Part shown: positions 1 through 6,785 of the stretch, piece by piece
How the letters are laid out: each line of letters begins with the position of its first letter
Position numbering within the stretch: the stretch's first letter is position 1
Assembly: GCA_010912705.1 (NCBI GenBank)
Contig: POWB01000022.1
Location: forward strand, 1-39,952
Reading direction: 5' to 3'
Length of the DNA stretch: 39,952 bases
Source of the DNA: Halochromatium sp.
Lineage (GTDB): Bacteria > Pseudomonadota > Gammaproteobacteria > Chromatiales > Chromatiaceae
Position numbers and translations under genes: made by a program
The notes under the pieces: model-generated
Told to the model about the DNA's origin: nothing
Database searches by the model: none
The model's input: only the letters and a program-made list of their open reading frames with translations

Positions 1-247
1 CGGAAAAAATAAGCATAATAGTTTGACAAAATTTGCTATGCGGTGTTTTGTTATTATCACAAATTTTCTGCAAACAGCAATGACTCATGGCAAGGGCTCA
101 CACATTTGGCCCCATGAGCCATATTTTCATGGAAAAACGAAGATTATGGCCATCAGTTACAAACCCTATTTATCTGTGGTTCATCCTAACCCGAATGGTT
201 CACGCGGAGGCGCGAAGCCAGGATAGATACCGATCTTGCGGCCAAAT
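1..247. other. Non-coding left edge, AT-rich
   Basis: I see no credible gene here. The first 190 bases are clearly more AT-rich than the rest of the window. A TTGACA hexamer lies near position 23 but has no convincing -10 at normal spacing. The stretch near 169-186 (TTTATCTGTGGTTCATCC) resembles one end of the dispersed repeats at 5096 and 30251, so this may be decayed repeat sequence. Confidence 0.5.
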
Positions 248-303
248 AAGGAGGAAGAGGGGGGAGGGGGAGGGGGGAGAGGGGGAGAGGGGGAGAGGGA
301 GGA
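248..303. repeat. A/G-only (polypurine) low-complexity tract
   Basis: Fifty-six consecutive purines on the plus strand, built from irregular GGGGGAGA-like units with runs of five or six G. It lies just past the hairpin that ends pucBA pair 1, so the pucBA transcript would carry a C/U-only tract there. The plus strand has several closely spaced G runs and could form a quadruplex or triplex; this is inference from composition only. Confidence 0.85.
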
Positions 304-304
304 T

Positions 305-365
305 GGCTAGCCTAGGCTAGCCGCTAACCGCGATGCCCTCTTGGAAGGGCGAGCCCGCGGTTAGC
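305..365 (-). terminator. Palindrome plus long hairpin downstream of pucA pair 1
   Basis: A perfect 18-bp palindrome (305-322) is followed by a hairpin with a perfect 10-bp outer stem (GCTAACCGCG at 323-332 with CGCGGTTAGC at 356-365) and an inner 5-bp stem (335-339 with 346-350). It begins 13 bases beyond the pucA stop. There is no U-run on the minus transcript, so it may protect the 3' end of the pucBA mRNA rather than act as a classical intrinsic terminator. Confidence 0.6.
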
Positions 366-378
366 AAAGACAACCTGC

Positions 379-621
379 TTATTCGGCGACCGGTGCGGGT
401 GCGACGACAGCAACTGGCTCAGCAACGCGGACAGAGTCCTTGAAGCCGTAGCCTGGCAGGCTCAGTGCATAGCTGTGGACCAGCCACATCTGCACGAACA
501 GGATGGCAAAGAAAGGAACCATCCAGGTTGCTGGGTTGATCACAGTCCAGATTTTCCAGTCTTCTTCTGGATGGTCTGGCTTCGCAATGGACGGATCGGC
601 CATCAGATAAGGAACTTGCAT
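379..621 (-). CDS. pucA: LH2 antenna alpha subunit, pair 1
   Basis: The 80-residue product is a one-helix alpha polypeptide of the peripheral light-harvesting complex in the photosynthetic membrane. Residues 22-31 carry the KIWTVINP block typical of alpha subunits, followed by one transmembrane helix with the bacteriochlorophyll-ligand His49 in LVHSYAL. The start at 621 is preceded by GAGGAG at good spacing; a second Met at residue 7 is possible. The gene follows pucB by 33 bases and shares its promoter at 924-967. The first 63 residues match the pair-2 alpha at 5362 except at three positions, but the Val/Ala/Pro-rich C-terminal tail is quite different. The protein class is certain; assignment to LH2 rather than LH1 rests on the context and the second alpha family in the puf operon. 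Confidence 0.92.
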   Translation of the reverse strand: MQVPYLMADPSIAKPDHPEEDWKIWTVINPATWMVPFFAILFVQMWLVHSYALSLPGYGFKDSVRVAEPVAVVAPAPVAE

Positions 622-654
622 GGAGTATCTCCTCGTCGAATTTGGACTAGCGGT

Positions 655-798
655 TTAGAACCAGGGCTGATAGACCCAGGTCACCACATGAACGACGGAG
701 GCGATCATGACCCAGCTCCAGGTGCCATGCTTCCAGTGCTCATGAAACTCTTTTGCTTGCTCGTCGGTCAGGCCCGACAGATTTTTCATTTCGGCCAT
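655..798 (-). CDS. pucB: LH2 antenna beta subunit, pair 1
   Basis: This 47-residue beta polypeptide partners the alpha subunit encoded just downstream. It has the beta signature LSGLTDEQAKEFHE at the N-terminus, one transmembrane helix, His37 as the likely bacteriochlorophyll ligand (SVVHVV), and the terminal QPWF block. The frame is open to 846, but the start at 798 gives the standard beta N-terminus and has a GAGG-type ribosome site just upstream. It is first in its operon, about 120 bases below the composite promoter. It differs from the pair-2 beta at 5708 at only two positions, so the pairs are recent duplicates or are kept alike by conversion. Confidence 0.95.
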   Translation of the reverse strand: MAEMKNLSGLTDEQAKEFHEHWKHGTWSWVMIASVVHVVTWVYQPWF

Positions 799-923
799 CG
801 AAATAACCTCTCGTGAAGGTCGTGGTTCAGGTGCCGTCCGGCACATCTCTGCGCCGCACTTCGATGTGTGGAAGAGTCTGCGTCAGCCCCGGTACAGATG
901 CTGTTGCTATCTCAAGCCACGAG

Positions 924-967
924 TGTGAGTTTAACCTGACATCTCTGTGTGTCAAGGTCGATTTACA
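924..967 (-). promoter_or_regulatory. Composite PpsR/CrtJ-type promoter of pucBA pair 1
   Basis: Two perfect TGT-N12-ACA boxes lie at 924-941 (TGTGAGTTTAACCTGACA) and 950-967 (TGTCAAGGTCGATTTACA), eight bases apart. Read on the minus strand, a consensus -35 TTGACA (955-950) and a -10 TAAACT (933-928) with a 16-base spacer fall inside the two boxes. TGT-N12-ACA is the known recognition pattern of the redox/light-responsive repressor PpsR/CrtJ; binding here is inferred. A repressor on both boxes would cover the whole promoter. Confidence 0.85.
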
Positions 968-986
968 TATTTTTTTGGTTGATTGC

Positions 987-1002
987 GTCAACTCAAGTTG
1001 AC
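987..1002. promoter_or_regulatory. 16-bp inverted repeat between crtU and pucB
   Basis: GTCAACT-CA-AGTTGAC is a near-perfect palindrome 20 bases upstream of the -35-side box of the pucBA promoter and 49 bases past the crtU stop. It could be an operator for another regulator or part of the crtU 3' end. No T-run follows on the minus strand. Confidence 0.4.
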
Positions 1003-1050
1003 TGCTTGGCCAGAGGGGCCCTGCTGTATCGCTGCGAGCCCAATGCTGGC

Positions 1051-2955
1051 CTAGAACGCGAGCGGTCCTTTGGGGTCGACGGTCGGGATTGGATTCTCGC
1101 GCAGCCCTTCGGCGACAAGGACCTGATTGGCCGCCATGCGGCCGGTCATGGTTGCCGCCTCCATCAGGTTAGCCGGCACCTCGAGCCGCAGGTAGTCACC
1201 GGCGAGGAAGAGATTGTCGATCGGTGTCTGCACGCCAGGGCGGCCGGCATAGTCGCCTGGCGCCCAGCGTGGGAAATTCTCCTGCATCGTGTAGATGTCG
1301 TAGACGACCTTGGCACCCTTGAGCTCGGGGATCAGCTCATCGAGTTCGGCGCGCATGATGCGTTTGATCTCGGCCTCATCGATGACGTTCTCCGGCTCGA
1401 CGGCATAGGCGTGTAGCTCGATGATCGAGCCCTGGTGGCGACGCGCCCAGTCTTCCGACTCGGGCTGCATCTGGGAGTAGATCGCGATCGAGTCGGTGTA
1501 GCGCCAGCCGCTGATGGTATAGAAGGGCACTGCCATCGGTGGGCATTCGCGGTCGAGCCAGAGTCTCCAGACGATGTACGGATCAGCGACGCCGAGGCGC
1601 TCAACGCTGCTCACCAGCTCGGAACTCGGGAGTTCAGACTGGGCGATGATGGCCTTGACGCCGGGGACATCGCAGGCTAGCACCACATAGTCCGTTTCTA
1701 GCTCGATGTTCGATTGCTCGGGGCGCGCACTGAGCTTGACCTGACCCTCGGGTGTGGGGGTGGCGTCGAGCTCGACCAGCGGCACGATGGTCGGCCCAGC
1801 AGTGGGAACGCCGTTGCTATCGTACTTGGCACCATGGCAGGGGCAGGCGAAGCCGCCGGTGGCAGCGTCGAGACCAACCGGGCAGCCCATGTGGGTGCAA
1901 CGCCCAGAAACGCCATGGATCTCACCCTGCGCGTCGCGCTTGGCGTAGTAGAGGTTGGGTCCGTTCCAGAACGGGGTCCATTCGCTGCCGATAGCGGCGG
2001 CATCGATGCTGTGCTCGGCGCCGAGAATGGCCCCAGGACGCTTGAGGATGACCTTGCTGATGCGTCCGTCTTGGGCGACTAAGCGATCGACCTCGGCGCC
2101 GGTGGTGACCCGCACACCTAGCTCGGTGAGGGCGTTGGTCAAGGGGGTGATCACCGAGGTCATGGCATCGTCGATGGTTTGGTCGTAGCCCATGCCATCG
2201 GGATTGCCGAGGAAGAAGAAATGGAAGAACTTGATGCCCTCGGCGGTCGAGTACTGATGAAACTGGTTGAAGGAGGTGTGCGCAAAGGGCTCGATGATGG
2301 TGTCGACCATCGGCTTGTTGACGCGCTCGCAGAAGGTCTTGAAGTCGAGGTCGTCGAGGCGCGCGAAGGTCTTGTCTGGATCGTAGCGCATCACCTCGTA
2401 GAGCCGGCCGGTCGGGTTATTGAAGTCGAGCAGTGAGACCGACTTGGCCTGATTGACGACGGCGAAGAGGTTGAATGGAAACAGGGTTGTGGTGTTGGTA
2501 AAACTCTCGGTGCCTTTGGCCGGGTCTTTGAAGATGACCGGGTAATCCAAGACCGGCTTGAAGTTGTCACGCAGACCGTTCTCGGCGAGTAGTCCGTTGA
2601 GGTTGTAGTACTGATTGAAGAAGCCATGAAAGCCGTGCTCCGTGGCCATGGTCTCGCCGTTGACGTCGACATCCCAGCCCGTGAGTCGCCCGCCGAGGTT
2701 GCTGGAGCGTTCGACTAGGGTGACGTCAAAGCCGCGCTTGGCAAGCTCATAGCTCGCAGCAATGCCGGCGAGTCCGCCGCCGACCACCACCACCCGTTTT
2801 TTGCTGCTTGGGCTCAGTGGCAGCGTTGCATTCTTGTCGGAGGCAAAGGGCTGGAAAGAGCGCCGCGGCTGGATGGCGTATAAGCCAGCGGTACCGAGCG
2901 CGGTGCCGGCGAGGGTGATGAGTCCAACATTTCGAATGAAGTGGCGACGGTGCAT
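1051..2955 (-). CDS. crtU: Carotenoid ring desaturase/methyltransferase with Rieske domain (CrtU-like)
   Basis: This 634-residue FAD-dependent amine-oxidase-superfamily protein is inferred to turn a beta end group into an aromatic ring (chi in okenone-type carotenoids). After a twin-arginine-like N-terminus (RRHFIRN then a hydrophobic stretch, residues 3-28) comes the dinucleotide fold VVVGGGLAGIAASYELA. A complete Rieske [2Fe-2S] motif is inserted at residues 353-374: Cys353-x-His355, Cys371-x2-His374, plus the extra pair Cys358 and Cys373. A Rieske insertion in an amine-oxidase fold is a hallmark I associate with CrtU/CruE aromatising enzymes. The start at 2955 has GGAG seven bases upstream; the frame is open to 3129. 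The gene is divergent from crtY. Other carotenoid isomerase/desaturase roles are possible, but the Rieske motif and the crtY neighbour favour CrtU. Confidence 0.85.
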   Translation of the reverse strand: MHRRHFIRNVGLITLAGTALGTAGLYAIQPRRSFQPFASDKNATLPLSPSSKKRVVVVGGGLAGIAASYELAKRGFDVTLVERSSNLGGRLTGWDVDVNGETMATEHGFHGFFNQYYNLNGLLAENGLRDNFKPVLDYPVIFKDPAKGTESFTNTTTLFPFNLFAVVNQAKSVSLLDFNNPTGRLYEVMRYDPDKTFARLDDLDFKTFCERVNKPMVDTIIEPFAHTSFNQFHQYSTAEGIKFFHFFFLGNPDGMGYDQTIDDAMTSVITPLTNALTELGVRVTTGAEVDRLVAQDGRISKVILKRPGAILGAEHSIDAAAIGSEWTPFWNGPNLYYAKRDAQGEIHGVSGRCTHMGCPVGLDAATGGFACPCHGAKYDSNGVPTAGPTIVPLVELDATPTPEGQVKLSARPEQSNIELETDYVVLACDVPGVKAIIAQSELPSSELVSSVERLGVADPYIVWRLWLDRECPPMAVPFYTISGWRYTDSIAIYSQMQPESEDWARRHQGSIIELHAYAVEPENVIDEAEIKRIMRAELDELIPELKGAKVVYDIYTMQENFPRWAPGDYAGRPGVQTPIDNLFLAGDYLRLEVPANLMEAATMTGRMAANQVLVAEGLRENPIPTVDPKGPLAF

Positions 2956-3251
2956 GCTGTTCTCCGGAACGACGAGGCAATGTGCGGGATAGGGGGCCTT
3001 GCCGCGGCCGGCGTGCGCCGCAAGCAGGCATGATCCGAGCCCGGACAGGAATGAGAGGGGTGGGATGAGGACTGCCTCGAAGTCTAGCGATCGTTCAAGC
3101 TCGGGGCGCTGACGGTCATCAAGCAGCAACCATCGGCGCAGGCTCTAGGGCGCTACTAGCCTGTTGCGAGCATGGTAATCTAGGCCCTCACGATCTGTTT
3201 CCCTTCCCTGTTTTCTCTTCTCTCCGCTCTAAGAGTCCCGCGATCACAACC
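2956..3251. other. Divergent intergenic region crtU/crtY
   Basis: This 296-base gap must contain the start signals of both crtU (leftward) and crtY (rightward). I found no TGT-N12-ACA box and no convincing -35/-10 pair. A pyrimidine-rich stretch lies near 3195-3230. These genes therefore seem to lack the promoter type used by the puc, bch and puf operons. Confidence 0.5.
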
Positions 3252-4424
3252 ATGACCACCCAGGAACAACCGCGGGTCGACGCCGATTATTTACTTGTCG
3301 GCGGTGGCCTCCAAAATGCCCTCATCTTGCTGGCCCTTGCCCAGCGGCGACCAGATGCATCGATCATCTTGCTCGAGCGCGAGGCCGCAATCGGTGGCAA
3401 CCATATCTGGTCTTTCCAAGCGCGCGATCTGCCAGCCTCGGCCTTCGCTTGGGCCAGCCCCCTGATCGAGTATGAATGGCCGGGCTATCAGCTGTTTTTC
3501 AAGGAATCCTCGCGTTGGGTCAAGGGGGCCTATCGCTCGTTGAGCTCTGATCATCTCGATCGGGTCGTGCGCGCGGTTGCCGATGCCTCACCGCGGATTG
3601 AGCTGCGGCTCGAGACCGATGTGCGCCAGGTGCGGGCGAAAGAGGTTGAGCTTGCCGATGGCTCGCGGTTGCGCGGGCGCCTGGTGATCGATGCGCGTGG
3701 ACCGGAGCAAGGCGGCAATAGCCCTGGTGGCGGTTATCAGAAGTTCGTTGGTCTCGAATGTCGTCTCAGCCGTGCTGCGCCGACGAGAGTGCCGATCCTG
3801 ATGGATTCACGTTGTCAGCAGCGTGATGGCTTTCGTTTCTTCTATATCCTGCCCTTCGCTGAGGATCGGGTGCTGATCGAGGATACCTATTTCTCCAATC
3901 GCCCGGATCTGGATGTCGATGCGATCAGCGCCGCAATTTTGGCTGAGGCGCCTGCGTTTGGTTTGGAGATTGACGCGGTCTTGCGCACCGAGGTTGGTGT
4001 CTTGCCGATGCCGGCGCTCAGCACCTTTCATCCCAAGTCTCAGGCGCCTATCCTAGCGGGCTATGCCGGGGGTTGGTTCAATCCGAGCACAGGCTATTCA
4101 TTGGCCGCGGCCTCGCGCTTAGCTGAGCATCTCGCGAAGACGCCGATCAACGATCTCTTTGGCCGGGATTGGCGGCGCTTGACGCGCTACCTGCGTTTCC
4201 AGTCGATCTTCTTGGCGGCGCTGAATCTGCTGATGTTCCGCTGGTTCCATGGCGATAAGCGGCGGCGCTTGATGGAGCGCTTCTATTTGCTGCCAGACGC
4301 GGTGATACATCGCTTCTTCGCGATGGAGACAACCTTGGTCGATTGGTGGCGGATCATGTATGTCGGTGCCCCTTGGACGCCAAAAGGCTGGGGACGCCGT
4401 GCGCGAACCCCAGAACAGCCCTAG
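3252..4424 (+). CDS. crtY: Lycopene cyclase, CrtY type
   Basis: The 390-residue flavoprotein is predicted to cyclise the psi end of lycopene to a beta ring, the substrate for the divergent crtU product. Visible motifs are the N-terminal dinucleotide-binding segment DYLLVGGGLQNAL, the E-x-IGGNHIWSF block typical of CrtY, and the mid-protein FYILPF...LIEDTYFS block that CrtY proteins share. The length suits bacterial CrtY (about 380-390). ATG at 3252 follows a pyrimidine-rich stretch without a clear ribosome site. With CrtU it would make the chi ring of okenone; known okenone pathways use exactly this pair. Whether one or both ends of lycopene are cyclised cannot be read from the sequence. Confidence 0.93.
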   Translation: MTTQEQPRVDADYLLVGGGLQNALILLALAQRRPDASIILLEREAAIGGNHIWSFQARDLPASAFAWASPLIEYEWPGYQLFFKESSRWVKGAYRSLSSDHLDRVVRAVADASPRIELRLETDVRQVRAKEVELADGSRLRGRLVIDARGPEQGGNSPGGGYQKFVGLECRLSRAAPTRVPILMDSRCQQRDGFRFFYILPFAEDRVLIEDTYFSNRPDLDVDAISAAILAEAPAFGLEIDAVLRTEVGVLPMPALSTFHPKSQAPILAGYAGGWFNPSTGYSLAAASRLAEHLAKTPINDLFGRDWRRLTRYLRFQSIFLAALNLLMFRWFHGDKRRRLMERFYLLPDAVIHRFFAMETTLVDWWRIMYVGAPWTPKGWGRRARTPEQP

Positions 4425-4473
4425 TCAATCTTCAGTAGCAGAATCCTACACCCATCACGAGAGAGTGTCTGTC

Positions 4474-5064
4474 ATGCCAGAATCCGCGGCCGATTGTCGG
4501 CCTATTCCGTTCATCCTGGTCTTCGTTATCGCCGCATTGGCTATCTTACTCGGCGTCTACGCGGTGCCTAAGTCATTCAGCCTGGGCGTTTTTGATGCGC
4601 AAGCGATCACCAAGGCGGCCATCTATTTTGGCGCGACCATGCTGATGATGTGTTATGTCGATGCCTTTCGCTCGCGGTGTCTGCGTGGCTTCGTCACCAT
4701 CGCCTTGGTTCTGCTGGCGCTTGGCTGCGTGATCCCCTTCTTCGGTAGCGAGCGTGCGCAATGGGGGCCTCTGCAGCATGGGGCCATCAACAGTCTCTAT
4801 CTCATCGGTGCGCTGCTGGCCTTTTTGCACTTCTCTTTGCATACCATGCCCAGTGTTTGGAGGCAACGCCTGACGCCAGGGCGTTCCGATGTGATCGGGT
4901 TAGTGCTGGTGCTTGCTGTGGCCTTGTATCGCGATTATGACCCGAGCTTAGGGGTCGCGGAGAACCTGATCGGTCTGGTGGCGACTGGGAGTGCGATCTT
5001 AGTAGGCGCTGTGTTCTGTACGCTGCTGATGCGGCATCGAGCGCAAGGGCTCGTTCAGGCCTAA
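4474..5064 (+). CDS. Unknown six-helix membrane protein after crtY
   Basis: I do not recognise this 196-residue protein. It has about six hydrophobic segments: PIPFILVFVIAALAILLGVY, the stretch around IYFGATMLMMCYV, FVTIALVLLALG, a His-containing one around LYLIGALLAFLHFSLHTM, VIGLVLVLAVALY, and a C-terminal one. There are no clustered His boxes of a carotenoid hydroxylase or ketolase. The start at 4474 (after GAGAG) is chosen over an upstream in-frame ATG at 4360 that would overlap crtY. It lies 49 bases after crtY on the same strand, so a two-gene unit is likely and a role in carotenoid or membrane assembly is possible but unproven. Confidence 0.75.
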   Translation: MPESAADCRPIPFILVFVIAALAILLGVYAVPKSFSLGVFDAQAITKAAIYFGATMLMMCYVDAFRSRCLRGFVTIALVLLALGCVIPFFGSERAQWGPLQHGAINSLYLIGALLAFLHFSLHTMPSVWRQRLTPGRSDVIGLVLVLAVALYRDYDPSLGVAENLIGLVATGSAILVGAVFCTLLMRHRAQGLVQA

Positions 5065-5095
5065 GGCGATTTCGGTAAACCTTATACCTCGTCCG

Positions 5096-5180
5096 AAAGA
5101 TATAAGAGCCACAGATGAACAAGGATGAGCACGGATGAACATGGATAGAAACAGCAAGGATCTGTGTCTATCTGTGGTTC
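5096..5180. repeat. Dispersed intergenic repeat, copy A
   Basis: The element starts AAAGATAT, contains GAGCCACAGAT, tandem GATGAACA-like units and GATAGAAACAGCA, and ends with ATCTGTGGTTC, so its ends are inverted repeats (AGCCACAGAT against ATCTGTGGTT). A second copy with the same order of blocks is at 30251-30355. It matches the style of short palindromic dispersed repeats common between genes of environmental proteobacteria. It lies between the convergent membrane protein gene and pucA pair 2. Confidence 0.75.
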
Positions 5181-5219
5181 TTCTTAGGCGATTGCAGGAA
5201 AAGCTCGTACCGAATTGCT

Positions 5220-5247
5220 TAAAACAAAACAACGCCCGTTGCGGGCG
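5220..5247 (-). terminator. Intrinsic terminator of pucBA pair 2
   Basis: On the minus strand a six-base GC stem (CGCCCG, loop CAA, CGGGCG, 5247-5233) is followed by TTGTTTTGTTTT. It is about 115 bases past the pucA stop and faces the convergent membrane protein gene. On the plus strand the same stem is followed by CTGTTT, so weak termination in both directions is possible. Confidence 0.75.
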
Positions 5248-5319
5248 CTGTTTACCACTTCCCTGTGTATTGATCCTTGGCTTGGTGCCAAGCGGGCGAG
5301 TTTTGATCTCGTCCTATGA

Positions 5320-5343
5320 GCGACTCAGTCTAAGATGAGTCGC
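5320..5343 (-). other. Hairpin directly after pucA pair 2
   Basis: A perfect 8-bp stem (GCGACTCA at 5320-5327 with TGAGTCGC at 5336-5343) and an eight-base loop begin 18 bases past the pucA stop. There is no U-run, so a 3'-end stabilising structure is more likely than termination. Confidence 0.6.
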
Positions 5344-5361
5344 TCTGCATCAAGCATGGTC

Positions 5362-5628
5362 TTATTGGACCTGAGCGATCTGCTGACCTTGGACCTGCTC
5401 AACCACTGCAGCGGTACGAGCGTCCATAGCGGCTTGTGCAGAATCTTTGAAGCCGTAGCCTGGAAGGCTCAGTGCATAGGTGTGAACCAACCACATCTGC
5501 ACGAACAGAATGGCAAAGAACGGAACCATCCAAGTAGCTGGGTTAATAACAGTCCAGATCTTCCAGTCTTCTTCTGGATGATCGGGCTTTGCAACGGTCG
5601 GGTCAGCCATCAGATAAGGAACTTGCAT
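5362..5628 (-). CDS. pucA: LH2 antenna alpha subunit, pair 2
   Basis: This 88-residue alpha polypeptide is nearly the same as the pair-1 alpha through residue 63 (changes at 11, 12 and 50 only), including KIWTVINP and the ligand His49. It then continues in an unrelated 25-residue tail rich in Ala and Gln (ending QIAQVQ). An AGGAGAG ribosome site precedes the start by a good distance. The gene follows pucB pair 2 by 79 bases and ends before a hairpin and a terminator. Alternate alpha copies with different tails often tune LH2 spectra or assembly in purple sulfur bacteria; which role applies here is not visible. Confidence 0.92.
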   Translation of the reverse strand: MQVPYLMADPTVAKPDHPEEDWKIWTVINPATWMVPFFAILFVQMWLVHTYALSLPGYGFKDSAQAAMDARTAAVVEQVQGQQIAQVQ

Positions 5629-5707
5629 GGAATCTCTCCTAAATAAACGTTAGCGACTGCAGCGCAATCAGCTGCAAATGCGTTCGAGGTATCGAGGCGC
5701 TTAGCGC

Positions 5708-5851
5708 TTAGAACCAGGGCTGATAGACCCAGGTTACCACGTGAACAACAGAAGCGATCATCACCCAGCTCCAGGTGCCATGCTTCCAATGCTCATGGAA
5801 TTCCTTTGCTTGTGCGTCGGTCAGTCCGGACAGGTTCTTCGTTTCGGCCAT
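5708..5851 (-). CDS. pucB: LH2 antenna beta subunit, pair 2
   Basis: The 47-residue product starts MAETKNLSGLTDAQAKEF and ends WVYQPWF, with one membrane helix and the ligand His37. It differs from the pair-1 beta only at residues 4 and 13. The start at 5851 has GGAG in the region just upstream (GAGGAACTCTCA before ATG on the minus strand). It is first in the pucBA pair-2 operon, about 120 bases below its composite promoter. Confidence 0.93.
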   Translation of the reverse strand: MAETKNLSGLTDAQAKEFHEHWKHGTWSWVMIASVVHVVTWVYQPWF

Positions 5852-5974
5852 TGAGAGTTCCTCCGATCTAACGGGGTCGAGTCACGGCGCGCGTCATCGA
5901 GACGAGTGCCTAGAAAACCGCATCTGCTGTGGGGTTGCTGGTGCGTTTCCGAACATCAGCTGCGGTGCATGGGT

Positions 5975-6018
5975 TGTTAGTTTAGCGTGACACTTCTCAG
6001 TGTCAAGCAAAAGTTACA
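5975..6018 (-). promoter_or_regulatory. Composite PpsR/CrtJ-type promoter of pucBA pair 2
   Basis: Perfect TGT-N12-ACA boxes at 5975-5992 (TGTTAGTTTAGCGTGACA) and 6001-6018 (TGTCAAGCAAAAGTTACA) are separated by eight bases. On the minus strand TTGACA (6006-6001) and TAAACT (5984-5979) are 16 bases apart. The architecture equals that at 924-967 base for base in spacing. Confidence 0.85.
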
Positions 6019-6104
6019 GAAATCTTTGATCAGGGCGCTGGCTGTGCCGAATCTGCTTGCTTGACCAAGCGCTTAGCAGGCGTTCAGCAGTCGCCCACCA
6101 GCGC

Positions 6105-6563
6105 TCACCAGGCGTTGAAGAGCCATTTAGCAAGAAAGATCGCGGCTAAAAAGAAGAGGAAGGCCGCTCCGCCCGCCTTGACGAACATCAAGATGTTGGC
6201 AATGACGCCGCGCCAAGCTCCAGCGATGGCCTCGACCCCGCCATAGTTGTCGTCCCCGCCGTCGTTGTCGGTTTGCTCATCTTTAGCGGAAGCGGTGGTG
6301 GTGTCGGCGGTGCTGCTTGATCCCGTCTCGCTCTCGACCCGAGGTGCAGCGGTGACGAGGCCGTAAGGAGAGGTTCGCGTCACCTTAAAGAACTCGATCT
6401 CGGATTCGGCGCCAGCCTTCTCGATGACGACGAACTCGGTGTCGACCGCGAGTGCCTTATCAGTGGCGAAGGCGAGGGCAAACTCTTCAAGACTGTCGGA
6501 TTCACCCAGGTATTCCCAGGATTTGGATTTTTCGGGCCAGGTACGTCTAGCGGTATACTTCAT
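6105..6563 (-). CDS. Unknown 152-residue membrane-anchored protein
   Basis: I do not recognise a family. Residues 1-75 look globular (MKYTARRTWPEKSKSWEYLG, then acidic and hydrophobic segments with VVIEKAG and IEFFKVTRTSPYG). Residues 76-118 are a Ser/Thr/Asp-rich linker with several Gly and Asp, and about 125-150 form one hydrophobic helix (FLFFLAAIFLAKWLF) ending in a Trp. This suggests a cytoplasmic domain tethered to the membrane by a C-terminal helix. GAGGAG lies somewhat far (13 bases) upstream of the start. It sits between pucBA pair 2 and the CrtD-family genes and may share the PpsR-type box at 6732-6749, which hints at a phototrophy role. Confidence 0.75.
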   Translation of the reverse strand: MKYTARRTWPEKSKSWEYLGESDSLEEFALAFATDKALAVDTEFVVIEKAGAESEIEFFKVTRTSPYGLVTAAPRVESETGSSSTADTTTASAKDEQTDNDGGDDNYGGVEAIAGAWRGVIANILMFVKAGGAAFLFFLAAIFLAKWLFNAW

Positions 6564-6731
6564 CTGGTCTGCGACTCCTCGTAACGATGATGAGGTGCTG
6601 AAGGGGGGCGGTTGGCTCTTGTCGGCTACTGGAACGGCTGTCTGAACGGCGGTCAGATCAGCACGCGCTGTGCGAGATTCGGGTGTCGTTGGCCAATCTG
6701 CCTGCTGTCGTGTAATCTAGACAGTCTCGCG

Positions 6732-6749
6732 TGTCTAGTTTAGTAGACA
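6732..6749. promoter_or_regulatory. PpsR/CrtJ-type box between the 152-aa gene and the CrtD-family genes
   Basis: TGTCTAGTTTAGTAGACA fits TGT-N12-ACA with strong extra symmetry (GTGTCTA against TAGACAC). On the minus strand a TTGACA hexamer (6759-6754) is 16 bases from TAGACA (6737-6732), so a leftward promoter for the 152-residue gene can be drawn. The second box seen elsewhere is only a half-site here. The box is 37 bases before the rightward gene at 6786, so it could control both directions. Confidence 0.7.
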
Positions 6750-6785
6750 CCTGTGTCAACTTAGCAAATTCGAGAATCTCAGCGT

